From NCBI GenBank assembly GCA_026386835.1, contig JAPLMV010000126.1:1-7083 (forward strand): a stretch of DNA of 7,083 nt, read 5' to 3'. The translations under genes and the position numbers were made by a program. The notes under the pieces are model-generated. The model did no database searches. It had not been told where the DNA came from and saw only the letters and a program-made list of their open reading frames with translations. This document shows, in pieces, positions 1 to 6,225 of this stretch. Position 1 is the stretch's first letter. Every line of letters starts with the position of its first letter. This DNA is from Planctomycetota bacterium. Its GTDB lineage: Bacteria; Planctomycetota; Phycisphaerae; Sedimentisphaerales; Anaerobacaceae.

Positions 1-5
1 CTCTT

Positions 6-50
6 CTCTGCGTTCTCTGTGACCTCTGTGGCTAACGTTTTTTTCGACCA
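6..50 (+). repeat. 9-bp-period repeat, copy 1
   Basis: Three tandem 9-mers, ctctgcgtt (6-14), ctctgtgac (15-23) and ctctgtggc (24-32), are followed by a tail taacgtttttttcgacca. The tail resembles the tail of copy 2, so the repeated unit is larger than the 9-mers. The start may extend past the window's left edge. No coding function is visible. Confidence 0.8.
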
Positions 51-154
51 AACGCGCAGCTTCGCCCCTTTATAGAGAGGCGCTATTTTTTTGCGCCCAG
101 TTTTTAACTTTGACTTTTGGTTTTGGGTCGTGATTTATGAGTTATAGAAAAACA

Positions 155-180
155 GTGTTAATCCGTGTTAACCCGTGTCA
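155..180 (+). repeat. 10-bp tandem repeat, about 2.6 units
   Basis: gtgttaatcc (155-164), gtgttaaccc (165-174) and gtgtca (175-180). It is separated only by a short A-rich run from the 9-bp-period repeat copy 2. No transcription or translation signal is apparent. Confidence 0.8.
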
Positions 181-187
181 AAAAAAT

Positions 188-229
188 CTCTGCGTTCTCG
201 GCGGCCTCTGCGGTAAAACCTTTTGACCA
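188..229 (+). repeat. 9-bp-period repeat, copy 2
   Basis: The units are ctctgcgtt (188-196), ctcggcggc (197-205) and ctctgcggt (206-214), followed by aaaaccttttgacca, which parallels the tail of copy 1. Same orientation as copy 1 and about 180 bases from it. It lies directly after the gtgttaatcc tandem, suggesting one composite intergenic element. Confidence 0.78.
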
Positions 230-239
230 AAAATATCAA

Positions 240-260
240 ATTATGCAAAACAAACCCAAT
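240..260 (+). repeat. 21-bp direct repeat, left copy
   Basis: Identical over 21 bases to 331-351; the core is atgcaaaacaaacccaat. A wider resemblance exists, since caaattatg occurs at 237-245 and again at 311-319. The copies start 91 bases apart. Confidence 0.85.
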
Positions 261-330
261 TTCCAAAATACTAAAAACGCTTTAACTTTATTAAATATAA
301 GGAATTACAACAAATTATGAGATGTGGACT

Positions 331-351
331 ATTATGCAAAACAAACCCAAT
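331..351 (+). repeat. 21-bp direct repeat, right copy
   Basis: Second copy of the 240-260 repeat, immediately followed by another caaacccaat (352-361), so the last 10 bases are tandemly duplicated here. Its ATG at 334 opens a 38-codon frame ending at 450, which I do not regard as a gene. Confidence 0.85.
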
Positions 352-390
352 CAAACCCAATCTCAGTGGGGTTTGCCATATATTTGGTGT

Positions 391-472
391 CTTTTGGCGT
401 ACCTTGGATGTACTTTGGAATGCGTTGGGATGTCCTCTGATGCGCGCTGATGACATCTGGCGACAGTTGCTG
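391..472 (+). repeat. Degenerate 10-11-bp tandem array
   Basis: A run of diverged units follows the right direct repeat: cttttggcgta, ccttggatgta, ctttggaatgc, gttgggatgtc, ctctgatgcg, cgctgatgac, atctggcgac. Neighbouring units agree in about half or more of their positions, with the consensus drifting from ttggatgt to ctgatg. It ends about 20 bases from the stop codon of ahbA-ahbB. Confidence 0.55.
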
Positions 473-490
473 CCGGGAACTCACGACAAT

Positions 491-1486
491 CTATATGTTG
501 ACTGGCTTTTTCTTAAATTCTTTAACAGTTTTCAGGAGTGCAAAATGTCGGATTTTTTGATGAGAAGTAAAATCGTCAACAATCTTTTCAAGCTGCTCCA
601 TATCTCGGCCGTGCATCATAGCAAAAAGATTGTAAGGCCAGCCGGGAAAAGTTTTTCGCTGGTAGCAGTGGCTGACGTTATTCGACGCTGCAAGCTGCCT
701 GCCGACTTCGGCGATGCGGTTATCTTCCACCGCGCAGGCAAACATCGCATTAGCCATAAACCCAAGCTTGTGATAATCGACAACGGCCGCAATTCGCCGA
801 ATAACGCTTTTGTCAAAAAGGCTTTGTATGGCCTGCAAGGCATTAGGAAAAGGTTCAGAAACAATTTCCAAATTCTGCTGGAGTTTTGAGAGAGTGGCCT
901 TTTCCTCTTTATTTAAGTGTATCTCTGTTTTCTCTGTGTCCTCTCGGTTCGACATGCTCACCGTCCTGAGCGAAGTCGAAGGAGTGGCTAAAATCTTTCC
1001 TTCACAGGATAGTAACGATTTGCCGCCGCTTTCGGCATCGAATCGCACATCCAGTTTAAAAATACGCTCAGCAGGGAGACTATAAAAGTCAATTTTGAAA
1101 CGAGCCGACAAGTTTAATAATATTTCCTCGATTTGGTTATCTGATTTTGCCTGCAAGGTAAACCACATATTATAATAATGTTTCCTCAAATAATTATGGG
1201 AAACATTCTCGATGGCATTAACTGCTTTGGCAACATCCAGCAGATTATCCTGGGGTATATGCGCCGCAACTAACGTGCCCGCCATACCAAGCGCGCGATG
1301 ATTTATTATGGCAGTTATACGCCGAATAACACCTGTCTTTTTCAGTTCACTTGTTTGTTTTAGAACTGTATCCTCATCGCAGCCAATCTCTTTGGCTATT
1401 TGTGCAAATGGATTCGAACAAATCGGCAAACCTTTTTGAAGTAGATTACACAATCGCCCCTGCAGTTTTGTCAAATGCACACTCAC
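491..1486 (-). CDS. ahbA-ahbB: Fused siroheme decarboxylase AhbA-AhbB (Lrp/AsnC-like fold), repeat-encoded linker
   Basis: Predicted to decarboxylate the acetates on rings C and D of siroheme, giving 12,18-didecarboxysiroheme. AhbA and AhbB are usually separate subunits of a heterodimer; here both lie in 331 residues. Domain 1 (about 1-163) has the helix-turn-helix SNPFAQIAKEIGCDEDTVL, VIRRITAIINHRALG (53-67) and NVSHNYLRKHYYNMWFTL (94-111). Domain 2 (about 190-331) has VIRRIAAVVDYHKLGF (228-243), NVSHCYQR (270-277), WPYNLFAMMHG (283-293) and an AhbB-like EFKKKPV tail. The conserved VSH-Y-R histidines are present in both halves. The linker (164-189) is encoded by a repeat that also occurs outside the gene. 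Domain 2 is about 11 residues short in its helix-turn-helix. The GTG start overlaps the ahbD stop (GTGA). A TTG at 1474, 7 bases after AAAGGTGA, is an equally plausible start and would remove four residues. Confidence 0.93.
   Translation of the reverse strand: MSVHLTKLQGRLCNLLQKGLPICSNPFAQIAKEIGCDEDTVLKQTSELKKTGVIRRITAIINHRALGMAGTLVAAHIPQDNLLDVAKAVNAIENVSHNYLRKHYYNMWFTLQAKSDNQIEEILLNLSARFKIDFYSLPAERIFKLDVRFDAESGGKSLLSCEGKILATPSTSLRTVSMSNREDTEKTEIHLNKEEKATLSKLQQNLEIVSEPFPNALQAIQSLFDKSVIRRIAAVVDYHKLGFMANAMFACAVEDNRIAEVGRQLAASNNVSHCYQRKTFPGWPYNLFAMMHGRDMEQLEKIVDDFTSHQKIRHFALLKTVKEFKKKPVNI
921..990 (-). repeat. 9-bp-period repeat (third copy) inside ahbA-ahbB, interrupted by a hairpin element
   Basis: On the plus strand the units are ctctgtttt (923-931), ctctgtgtc (932-940) and ctct (941-944), then a foreign block, then gtggc (984-988) and ta. 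Without 945-983 the last unit reads ctctgtggc, identical to the unit at 24-32 near the window's left end. Read in the gene's direction the units are ACAGAG plus three bases, so each encodes Thr-Glu-X. The segment supplies most of residues 164-189, the linker between the two decarboxylase domains. Confidence 0.85.
945..983. repeat. 39-bp palindromic element nested in the repeat
   Basis: The stem is TTCGAC (948-953) with GTCGAA (975-980) and GCTCA (956-960) with TGAGC (967-971), the loop is CCGTCC, and there is a small AT/GAA internal bulge. The block from 945 to 983 is 39 bases, exactly 13 codons, and interrupts the 9-bp-period repeat cleanly. It encodes roughly Pro169 to Asn180 of the fused decarboxylase with no stop codon. 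The same type of sequence (gctcaccgtcctgagcgaagtcgaa) is, from memory, scattered in many environmental bacterial genomes; only one copy is in this window. Confidence 0.82.
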
Positions 1487-1490
1487 CTTT
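1483..1490 (-). promoter_or_regulatory. Shine-Dalgarno-like AAAGGTGA at the start of ahbA-ahbB
   Basis: The octamer overlaps the ahbD stop and the annotated GTG start itself. It is placed ideally (7 bases) for the in-frame TTG at 1474, while the GTG at 1486 depends on the weaker GAAAGG further upstream. The protein beginning at the TTG, Thr-Lys-Leu-Gln, would still match the usual AhbA N-terminus. Confidence 0.5.
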
Positions 1491-2541
1491 GGCCTTTCGG
1501 CTGATAATTACAAACCGGGTCTGCGGCCAAATGGTCGCCGGTTATTGCATAAGCTCTTGCCCGGCATCCCCCACAGATGGCTATGTACTCACAGGCTCCA
1601 CAGACGCCTTTATATTCCTCAAGGTTGCGAATTTTTTTCAGCAGTTCCGATTCCCGCCATATTCTGCCGAAATTAAAATTATTTTTAATCAAGTTGCCTG
1701 CTGGTACGTCATGGAACCCGCAAATCTGAACATCACCGCGATAACTTATAAAGCCAAATTGCCTGCCGCCTATGCAGCCTTTGGCATTTTTATTTAATTT
1801 TTCCATTTTTTCCTGCCTGCATATTCTTGCAAACTGAGGCCCGCAGGTAATCCTTACCTCAATTTCTGATTCGAGTTTAATCCTCAGCATATCATGCAGC
1901 AAAGTTTCGTACTCTACGGGGTCGAGAATCTCGTCGGCTATTTGTTTTCCTCTGCCGGTTGGAACGAGTATGAACGGATTAAAGCAGGATGCCCCCAATT
2001 TTTTAGCCAGTTCCACTATGCCGTGAAATTCGTCAATGTTCAATTTACAAAAGGTCGTATTAATTTGAAATCTCACATGAGCATTTTGAACGGTTTTCGC
2101 GGCGTTGACAGCCACATCAAAGGAACCGTCGGTTTGCCTAAATGCATCATGCGTTTCCGCAGTTGCACCGTCCAGCGAGATAGACAATGCCGCAATGCCT
2201 GCCTTTTTCAATTTGACGATGGACTCAACGTTAATCCCATATCCGCATGTTGCCATAACCATCCGCAGCCCAAGACCTTTGCCGTACTCGATAAGCTCAT
2301 AAATATCGCTGCGTTCCATCGGCTCACCGCCGGTCAGGATTATCATACACTTATTGAATCTGGCTACGGCTTTAAGTGTTTTTTTACACTGTTCTGTCGT
2401 CAGTTCTTTCGCTTTTTTTTCGCTGTTGGTACTTGCGCGGCAATGCTGACAGTTGCATTGACAAAGGCGGGTAACCTCAAAAGCGATAATATCAGGCCTG
2501 ACTAATTTGCGACCTGTTCTGCCTGAACGACCCTTCGAGAT
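1483..2541 (-). CDS. ahbD: Radical SAM enzyme AhbD (Fe-coproporphyrin III decarboxylase, heme b synthase); start codon uncertain
   Basis: Predicted to decarboxylate the two propionates of Fe-coproporphyrin III to vinyls, the last step to heme b. The first ATG (2346) would delete the cluster-binding motif. The frame is open upstream to a stop at 2578-2580 and encodes FEVTRLCQCNCQHCRAS, with the CX3CX2C cysteines at 27, 31 and 34 if translation starts at the ATC at 2541. That choice gives 352 residues, a normal length. LTGGEP follows at 69-74, and the C-terminus has CGACEYIAICGGCRARAY plus a last Cys344, with cysteines at 314, 317, 323 and 326 fitting the auxiliary cluster of AhbD. No ATG, GTG or TTG lies in frame before 2346. 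Candidates are ATC 2541 (AAAAGG 12 bases upstream) or ATT 2565 (GAGAGG 7 bases upstream, inside hemB). The stop overlaps the next GTG by 4 bases. Confidence 0.9.
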   Translation of the reverse strand: MSKGRSGRTGRKLVRPDIIAFEVTRLCQCNCQHCRASTNSEKKAKELTTEQCKKTLKAVARFNKCMIILTGGEPMERSDIYELIEYGKGLGLRMVMATCGYGINVESIVKLKKAGIAALSISLDGATAETHDAFRQTDGSFDVAVNAAKTVQNAHVRFQINTTFCKLNIDEFHGIVELAKKLGASCFNPFILVPTGRGKQIADEILDPVEYETLLHDMLRIKLESEIEVRITCGPQFARICRQEKMEKLNKNAKGCIGGRQFGFISYRGDVQICGFHDVPAGNLIKNNFNFGRIWRESELLKKIRNLEEYKGVCGACEYIAICGGCRARAYAITGDHLAADPVCNYQPKGQR

Positions 2542-2549
2542 TTTAGCTT

Positions 2550-3524
2550 TTAGCCTTTTAATAATTTTGCTGCCTCTCTAGCAAAGTATGTAATAATAAT
2601 ATCGGCCCCTGCACGTTTAATGGAATAGAGCATTTCAAGCATCGCTTGTTTTTTATCTAAAAGCCCAGCCTTGGCCGCCGCATTTAGCATCATATATTCG
2701 CCGCTGACATTATATGCCGCTATGGGACAATCAAAACGATGTTTTGCCCTGTGTATAATATCCAAAAAACAAAGTGCCGGCTTAATCATAACAATATCAG
2801 CGCCTTCTTCTATATCGAGTGCGATTTCCTGCATTGCCTGGTCGGAATTGGCGGTGTCCATTTGATAACTTTTACGGTCCCCGAACACCGGTGCAGAATC
2901 AGCGGCGTCCCTGAATGGACCATAAAAGGCTGATGCATACTTTGCCGAATAGGCCATAATTGCCGTGTCGTGAAAGCCATTCTTTTCGAGACACTGGCGA
3001 ATGTACCCAACTCGTCCATCCATCATGTCGGATGGGGCAACTATATCGGCACCTGCATGGGCATGCGACAACGCAATCTTCGCCAATAATTCGCAGGCCG
3101 AGTCGTTATCTATTTTATTATCCTTCAACACGCCGCAGTGGCCGCTTCTGGTATATGCGCAAAGACAAACATCTGTAATTACAAGAAGCTGCGGCACGGC
3201 TTTTTTAATTTCCTTAACCGCCTGTTGCACAACGCCGTTATGTGCCCATGCCTGGGAGCCAAGTTCGTCTTTTTTCTTTGGCAGGCCGAATATAAGCACC
3301 GCTGGTATCCCCAAAGCAGCAACCTGGCTGGCTTCGTGTGCGGCTGTGTCCGGCGAAAAATGAAAACAGTCCGTCATTGATTCAATGGGTTCTTTCAGGC
3401 CTTTGCCCTCTTTTACAAACAATGGATAAACAAAATTATCCACACTCAAAATAGTCTGTCGCACAAGCCGCCGCATAGGCTCGCTGCTTCGCAATCTTCG
3501 CATCCTGATTTTTGGGAAACTCAT
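2550..3524 (-). CDS. hemB: Delta-aminolevulinic acid dehydratase (porphobilinogen synthase)
   Basis: Condenses two 5-aminolevulinate molecules to porphobilinogen in the cytoplasm, the first tetrapyrrole step encoded here. At 324 residues it is the normal family length and appears complete. Visible motifs: RMRRLR near the N-terminus; a zinc-type cysteine triad DVCLCAYTRSGHC with Cys120, Cys122 and Cys130; APSDMMDGRVGYIR (163-176); the two Schiff-base lysines, Lys195 in MAYSAKYAS and Lys248 in MIKPA; and YNVSGEY (271-277). The cysteine triad indicates a zinc-dependent rather than a purely magnesium-dependent enzyme. The ATG overlaps the ahbC stop by one base (TAATG) and has a strong AAGGAG 6 bases upstream, encoded within the end of ahbC. 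Its place between two ahb radical SAM genes, rather than beside hemC, is a modest departure from simple pathway order. Confidence 0.98.
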   Translation of the reverse strand: MSFPKIRMRRLRSSEPMRRLVRQTILSVDNFVYPLFVKEGKGLKEPIESMTDCFHFSPDTAAHEASQVAALGIPAVLIFGLPKKKDELGSQAWAHNGVVQQAVKEIKKAVPQLLVITDVCLCAYTRSGHCGVLKDNKIDNDSACELLAKIALSHAHAGADIVAPSDMMDGRVGYIRQCLEKNGFHDTAIMAYSAKYASAFYGPFRDAADSAPVFGDRKSYQMDTANSDQAMQEIALDIEEGADIVMIKPALCFLDIIHRAKHRFDCPIAAYNVSGEYMMLNAAAKAGLLDKKQAMLEMLYSIKRAGADIIITYFAREAAKLLKG

Positions 3525-4702
3525 TAAAAACTCCTTGCACTCTCTATCGGCATGGTCTTTGCCCTGGTTATCTCTTCATCTGTCAGATAACATACCGGTT
3601 CATTAAGCCAGTATTCGTCGTCGCTCTTTTCGCCCAAAAATCTAAAATTGCCTTTGCACAGTTCGAACCATTTGCACGTCAAACATCTTTTGTCGGCGAA
3701 CCTGGATTTATTCCGCAGCTTCTTCAATACCGGCTCATTTGGGTTTTCCCAGATTTGGCGGAAACTATTTTTTCTAATATCACCGAGCGAATAATTTCGC
3801 CAGAACTGGTCTGCGTACACGTTCCCGTCCCAGCCGATGCCGGCGATTTTCTCGCCCGTTTTATTGCCGCCGTTTAGCAGCAGCAATTCTTTTGCTGATT
3901 CGTAATGCCGGCTGTGTTCCCGAGCCATTTTTACAAGAAGATAAGGCGCATCTGCGTGGTTGCCGACAGTGAACACCTCGTCAAGCAGTCCTTTTTTTAC
4001 ATATCCATCAGTCTTTTCTATTATTGTGTCAATTGCCCTGCGTGTCTGTTCCTGCGTCATAGGCGAAGTAAGCTCTTTTGCCCTGCCCGTATGAATCAAA
4101 TGGTAAAAGCAAATCCTCCGCACACCGGCTGAAACAGCAATATCAAAAACAAACGGGATATGGTCGGCGTTTGTATTTGTCATTGTAAAACGCAGCCCTG
4201 TTTTCAGACCGGCCTTTCTGCAATTTTCAATGCCTTCCATCGCTGCCTTGAAACTGCCTTTCGCAACTCGAAATTCATCATGGAACTTTTCATCGCCATC
4301 GATTGAAACGCCCGCATAGCTTACGCCGGCCTGTGCCATCTTTTGAGCCGTTTGTGAATCTATCAATGTCCCGTTGGTGGAAATAACTGTTCGCAGCCCA
4401 ATGCGTTTCGCATGGGCTAATAATTCAAATAAATCCTCTCGCAATAATGGCTCACCGCCGCTGAATAAAACCACAGGGCATTTAATTTCCGCAAGGTCCG
4501 ACAACAATCGTTTCGCCTCGACCGTGGTCATTTCGTTATCGCCTGCGATATTTTTCGAAGAACTATAGCAATGCAGGCATTTGAGATTGCACCTTTTGGT
4601 ACAGTTATAGACCGCAACCGGTCCGAAGGTATTATCCCTGCTGTACCTTAGATAATCGGATTGCCCATGCACGCCGCAATATAGTTTTGAGATATTTATC
4701 AT
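3524..4702 (-). CDS. ahbC: Radical SAM enzyme AhbC (12,18-didecarboxysiroheme deacetylase, Fe-coproporphyrin III synthase)
   Basis: 392-residue radical SAM/SPASM-type protein predicted to remove the two acetate side chains of 12,18-didecarboxysiroheme, giving Fe-coproporphyrin III. The radical SAM cluster motif CNLKCLHC supplies Cys38, Cys42 and Cys45, and SGGEP (81-85) is the S-adenosylmethionine-binding motif. STNGT and SIDG follow in the barrel. The C-terminus has GDIRKNSFRQIW and a cysteine set at 340, 343, 349 and 371 for an auxiliary 4Fe-4S cluster. The stretch CKWFELCKGNFRFLGE is what separates AhbC/NirJ-like proteins from AhbD, which has CGGCRARAY there. The neighbours hemB, ahbD and ahbA-ahbB favour heme rather than heme d1 synthesis, since no nirF, nirN or nitrite reductase gene is visible. 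ATG start with GAAGG 9 bases upstream, overlapping the previous stop by 4 bases. Family certain; AhbC over NirJ is partly inferred from context. Confidence 0.92.
   Translation of the reverse strand: MINISKLYCGVHGQSDYLRYSRDNTFGPVAVYNCTKRCNLKCLHCYSSSKNIAGDNEMTTVEAKRLLSDLAEIKCPVVLFSGGEPLLREDLFELLAHAKRIGLRTVISTNGTLIDSQTAQKMAQAGVSYAGVSIDGDEKFHDEFRVAKGSFKAAMEGIENCRKAGLKTGLRFTMTNTNADHIPFVFDIAVSAGVRRICFYHLIHTGRAKELTSPMTQEQTRRAIDTIIEKTDGYVKKGLLDEVFTVGNHADAPYLLVKMAREHSRHYESAKELLLLNGGNKTGEKIAGIGWDGNVYADQFWRNYSLGDIRKNSFRQIWENPNEPVLKKLRNKSRFADKRCLTCKWFELCKGNFRFLGEKSDDEYWLNEPVCYLTDEEITRAKTMPIESARSF
3531..3536 (-). promoter_or_regulatory. Strong ribosome binding site for hemB
   Basis: AAGGAG sits 6 bases before the hemB ATG and is read inside the last codons of ahbC (Ala-Arg-Ser-Phe-stop). 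It is the best Shine-Dalgarno in the window and fixes the hemB start. Confidence 0.85.
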
Positions 4703-6225
4703 TTGTACGCGCCTTCTATTGCCGCAAGTAATCCGTCAATGGTATGCTCGTTGGCTTCAACGTCAACTTTTATCCCGAATTTTTTCAGCTCTTGCGAAGT
4801 TATCGGCCCGATAGATGCTATTTTAACATTACTCGCCTTTTTAATATCGCTCGAAATCTGCTCAAAAAATCCCTTTACTGAAGATGGGCTTGCGAATGTC
4901 AGCCAGTCAATTATTCCTTCGCTGATTCGCTCTTTAAGCCGTCCACATTTGTTTTTTTGCGTTACAATTTCATAAAGGGCCGCACTTTGAACCTCTGCAC
5001 CCGCCTGCGTCAGCAATTTATTAAGTTCATCTGATGCAAGCTCTGAACGCAAAAGCAGTACCTTATTCTCTTTCAAATTCGTATACTTTGTTAATTCTTT
5101 GCCGAGGTCTTCGCTGGTAAATACGCTCGGGACAAAATCTGCTCTTATTCCAAACTCGCTTAATTTAGCTGCTGTTTCGCTGCCTATGGCCGCAATCTTT
5201 GCGGAACCAAAAATCCTGCCGTCCTTACCCAGTTTCCGCAAGGCGTCAAAAAAAATCGATACGCCGTTGGCACTTGTAAAGATTACCCAGTCGAATTCTG
5301 CCAACTCCGCAGGTATTTTCAAAAACCGGTTTGTCTGCGTTGATGGTTTGATTTTTATTGTCGCAAGTTCAATCGCATTACCGCCTCGCTGAATAATCTT
5401 TGCTGCAAACTCGGCATTACCTTTCTGGTCGCGTGTGACAACTATATTTTTGCCGAATAGCGGCTTTTTCGTAAACCAGTTCAGCTTTGAATTACCTTTT
5501 GCGGCCTTACCGACAATAATTATTGCCGGCGGCTTGACTTTCTTTTTGATACATTCTTCGCATATTTTTTTAAGTGAAGTCAACAAAATCTTTTGACCCG
5601 ACAAAGTGGCATCTGCAATCACCGCAGCCGGCATATCTCCCGCCATTCCGTTTTTTATAAGTTCGCCGACGATAAATTTCAAACTTCCCATAGCCATATA
5701 AAAAACTATCGTCCCGCTGAATTTTGCAAATAATTGCCAGTCGATGCCGCTATTCTTTTTTCCGTCAGCTTCGCGGCCGGTAACAAAAATCACCTCAGAA
5801 CTGTAATTTCTATCGGTAAGCATAATTCCTGCGTATTCTGCCGCCGCTATACCGGCGGTGATGCCCGGCACTATTTCGAAATCTATGCCCGCCTGGGCAA
5901 GAATAGCGGCCTCTTCGCCGCCTCTGCCGAATATGCACGGGTCGCCGCCTTTTAGCCGAACAACAATTTGTCTCTTCGACGACTTTTCAATCAGTAACTT
6001 ATTTATTTCTTCCTGCGTAACTGAGCTTTTGCCTGTCCGCTTGGGTGCATTAATAATCTCTGCTGTCGGCCTGACGTAATTCAGCAGGAGGGGGTTAGCC
6101 AGCTTGTCGCAGATTACACAGTCAGCCAGCTTTAGCAATTCTGCCCCGCGAACGGTAATCAACCCGGGCTCGCCTGGTCCTGCCCCGACCAGATATACTT
6201 TACCTTTTATTTTACTTATGGTCAT
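4699..6225 (-). CDS. cobA-hemD: Uroporphyrinogen-III C-methyltransferase / uroporphyrinogen-III synthase fusion
   Basis: Bifunctional 508-residue protein. The HemD part cyclises hydroxymethylbilane to uroporphyrinogen III, and the methyltransferase part uses two S-adenosylmethionines to make precorrin-2, the branch point to siroheme. The N-terminal methyltransferase (about 8-245) shows VYLVGAGPGEPGLIT (10-24), RLKGGDPCIFGRGGEE (90-105) and VPGITAG (119-125), the hallmark SUMT motifs. The C-terminal half (about 255-505) has the weakly conserved HemD pattern: GKNIVVTRD (258-266), WVIFTSANGV (313-322), later WLTFASPSSV, then IASIGPITSQELKKFGI. Each domain is about normal length. The ATG overlaps the hemC stop (ATGA) and the stop overlaps ahbC the same way. 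The Shine-Dalgarno before the ATG is weak (GAAAA), which suggests coupling to hemC translation. No CysG-type dehydrogenase/ferrochelatase domain is attached. Confidence 0.96.
   Translation of the reverse strand: MTISKIKGKVYLVGAGPGEPGLITVRGAELLKLADCVICDKLANPLLLNYVRPTAEIINAPKRTGKSSVTQEEINKLLIEKSSKRQIVVRLKGGDPCIFGRGGEEAAILAQAGIDFEIVPGITAGIAAAEYAGIMLTDRNYSSEVIFVTGREADGKKNSGIDWQLFAKFSGTIVFYMAMGSLKFIVGELIKNGMAGDMPAAVIADATLSGQKILLTSLKKICEECIKKKVKPPAIIIVGKAAKGNSKLNWFTKKPLFGKNIVVTRDQKGNAEFAAKIIQRGGNAIELATIKIKPSTQTNRFLKIPAELAEFDWVIFTSANGVSIFFDALRKLGKDGRIFGSAKIAAIGSETAAKLSEFGIRADFVPSVFTSEDLGKELTKYTNLKENKVLLLRSELASDELNKLLTQAGAEVQSAALYEIVTQKNKCGRLKERISEGIIDWLTFASPSSVKGFFEQISSDIKKASNVKIASIGPITSQELKKFGIKVDVEANEHTIDGLLAAIEGAYK

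Larger units (their letters stand above)
1..490. other. Repeat-rich non-coding region downstream of the operon
   Basis: No convincing gene on either strand. The stretch is largely made of short repeats: two 9-bp-period copies, a 10-bp tandem, a 21-bp direct repeat pair and a decaying 10-11-bp array. A weak inverted repeat GGCGC (79-83) / GCGCC (93-97) encloses a T-rich loop. I see no strong hairpin followed by a T run on the minus strand just past base 491, so where the operon's transcript ends is unclear. The A+T-rich part at 230-330 holds nothing further that I recognise. Confidence 0.7.

Noticed and set aside
79..97. GGCGC/GCGCC inverted repeat as an intrinsic terminator
   Set aside because: The stem is only 5 bp, the T tract lies in the loop rather than after the stem, and it is about 400 bases past the last gene.
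334..450. Plus-strand 38-codon frame beginning MQNKPNQTQSQ within the right direct repeat
   Set aside because: It begins inside a repeated block, has no good ribosome binding site and runs into a degenerate tandem array. Similar peptides in annotations are probably translated repeats.
1..490. CRISPR array
   Set aside because: The repeats are 9-21 bp, diverged, and lack regular spacers of 25-40 bp; no cas-like gene is present.
317..889. 190-residue plus-strand frame
   Set aside because: Over half of it lies antisense to the well-supported ahbA-ahbB gene and the remainder crosses repeats; the product shows no recognisable domain.
1894..2505. 203-residue plus-strand frame opposite ahbD
   Set aside because: It is the antisense shadow of a radical SAM gene with intact motifs, and it has no recognisable domain of its own.
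3524..4702. NirJ of heme d1 synthesis as the identity of this radical SAM gene
   Set aside because: NirJ and AhbC are close relatives, but no nirF, nirN or cytochrome cd1 gene is here, while ahbD and hemB flank it.
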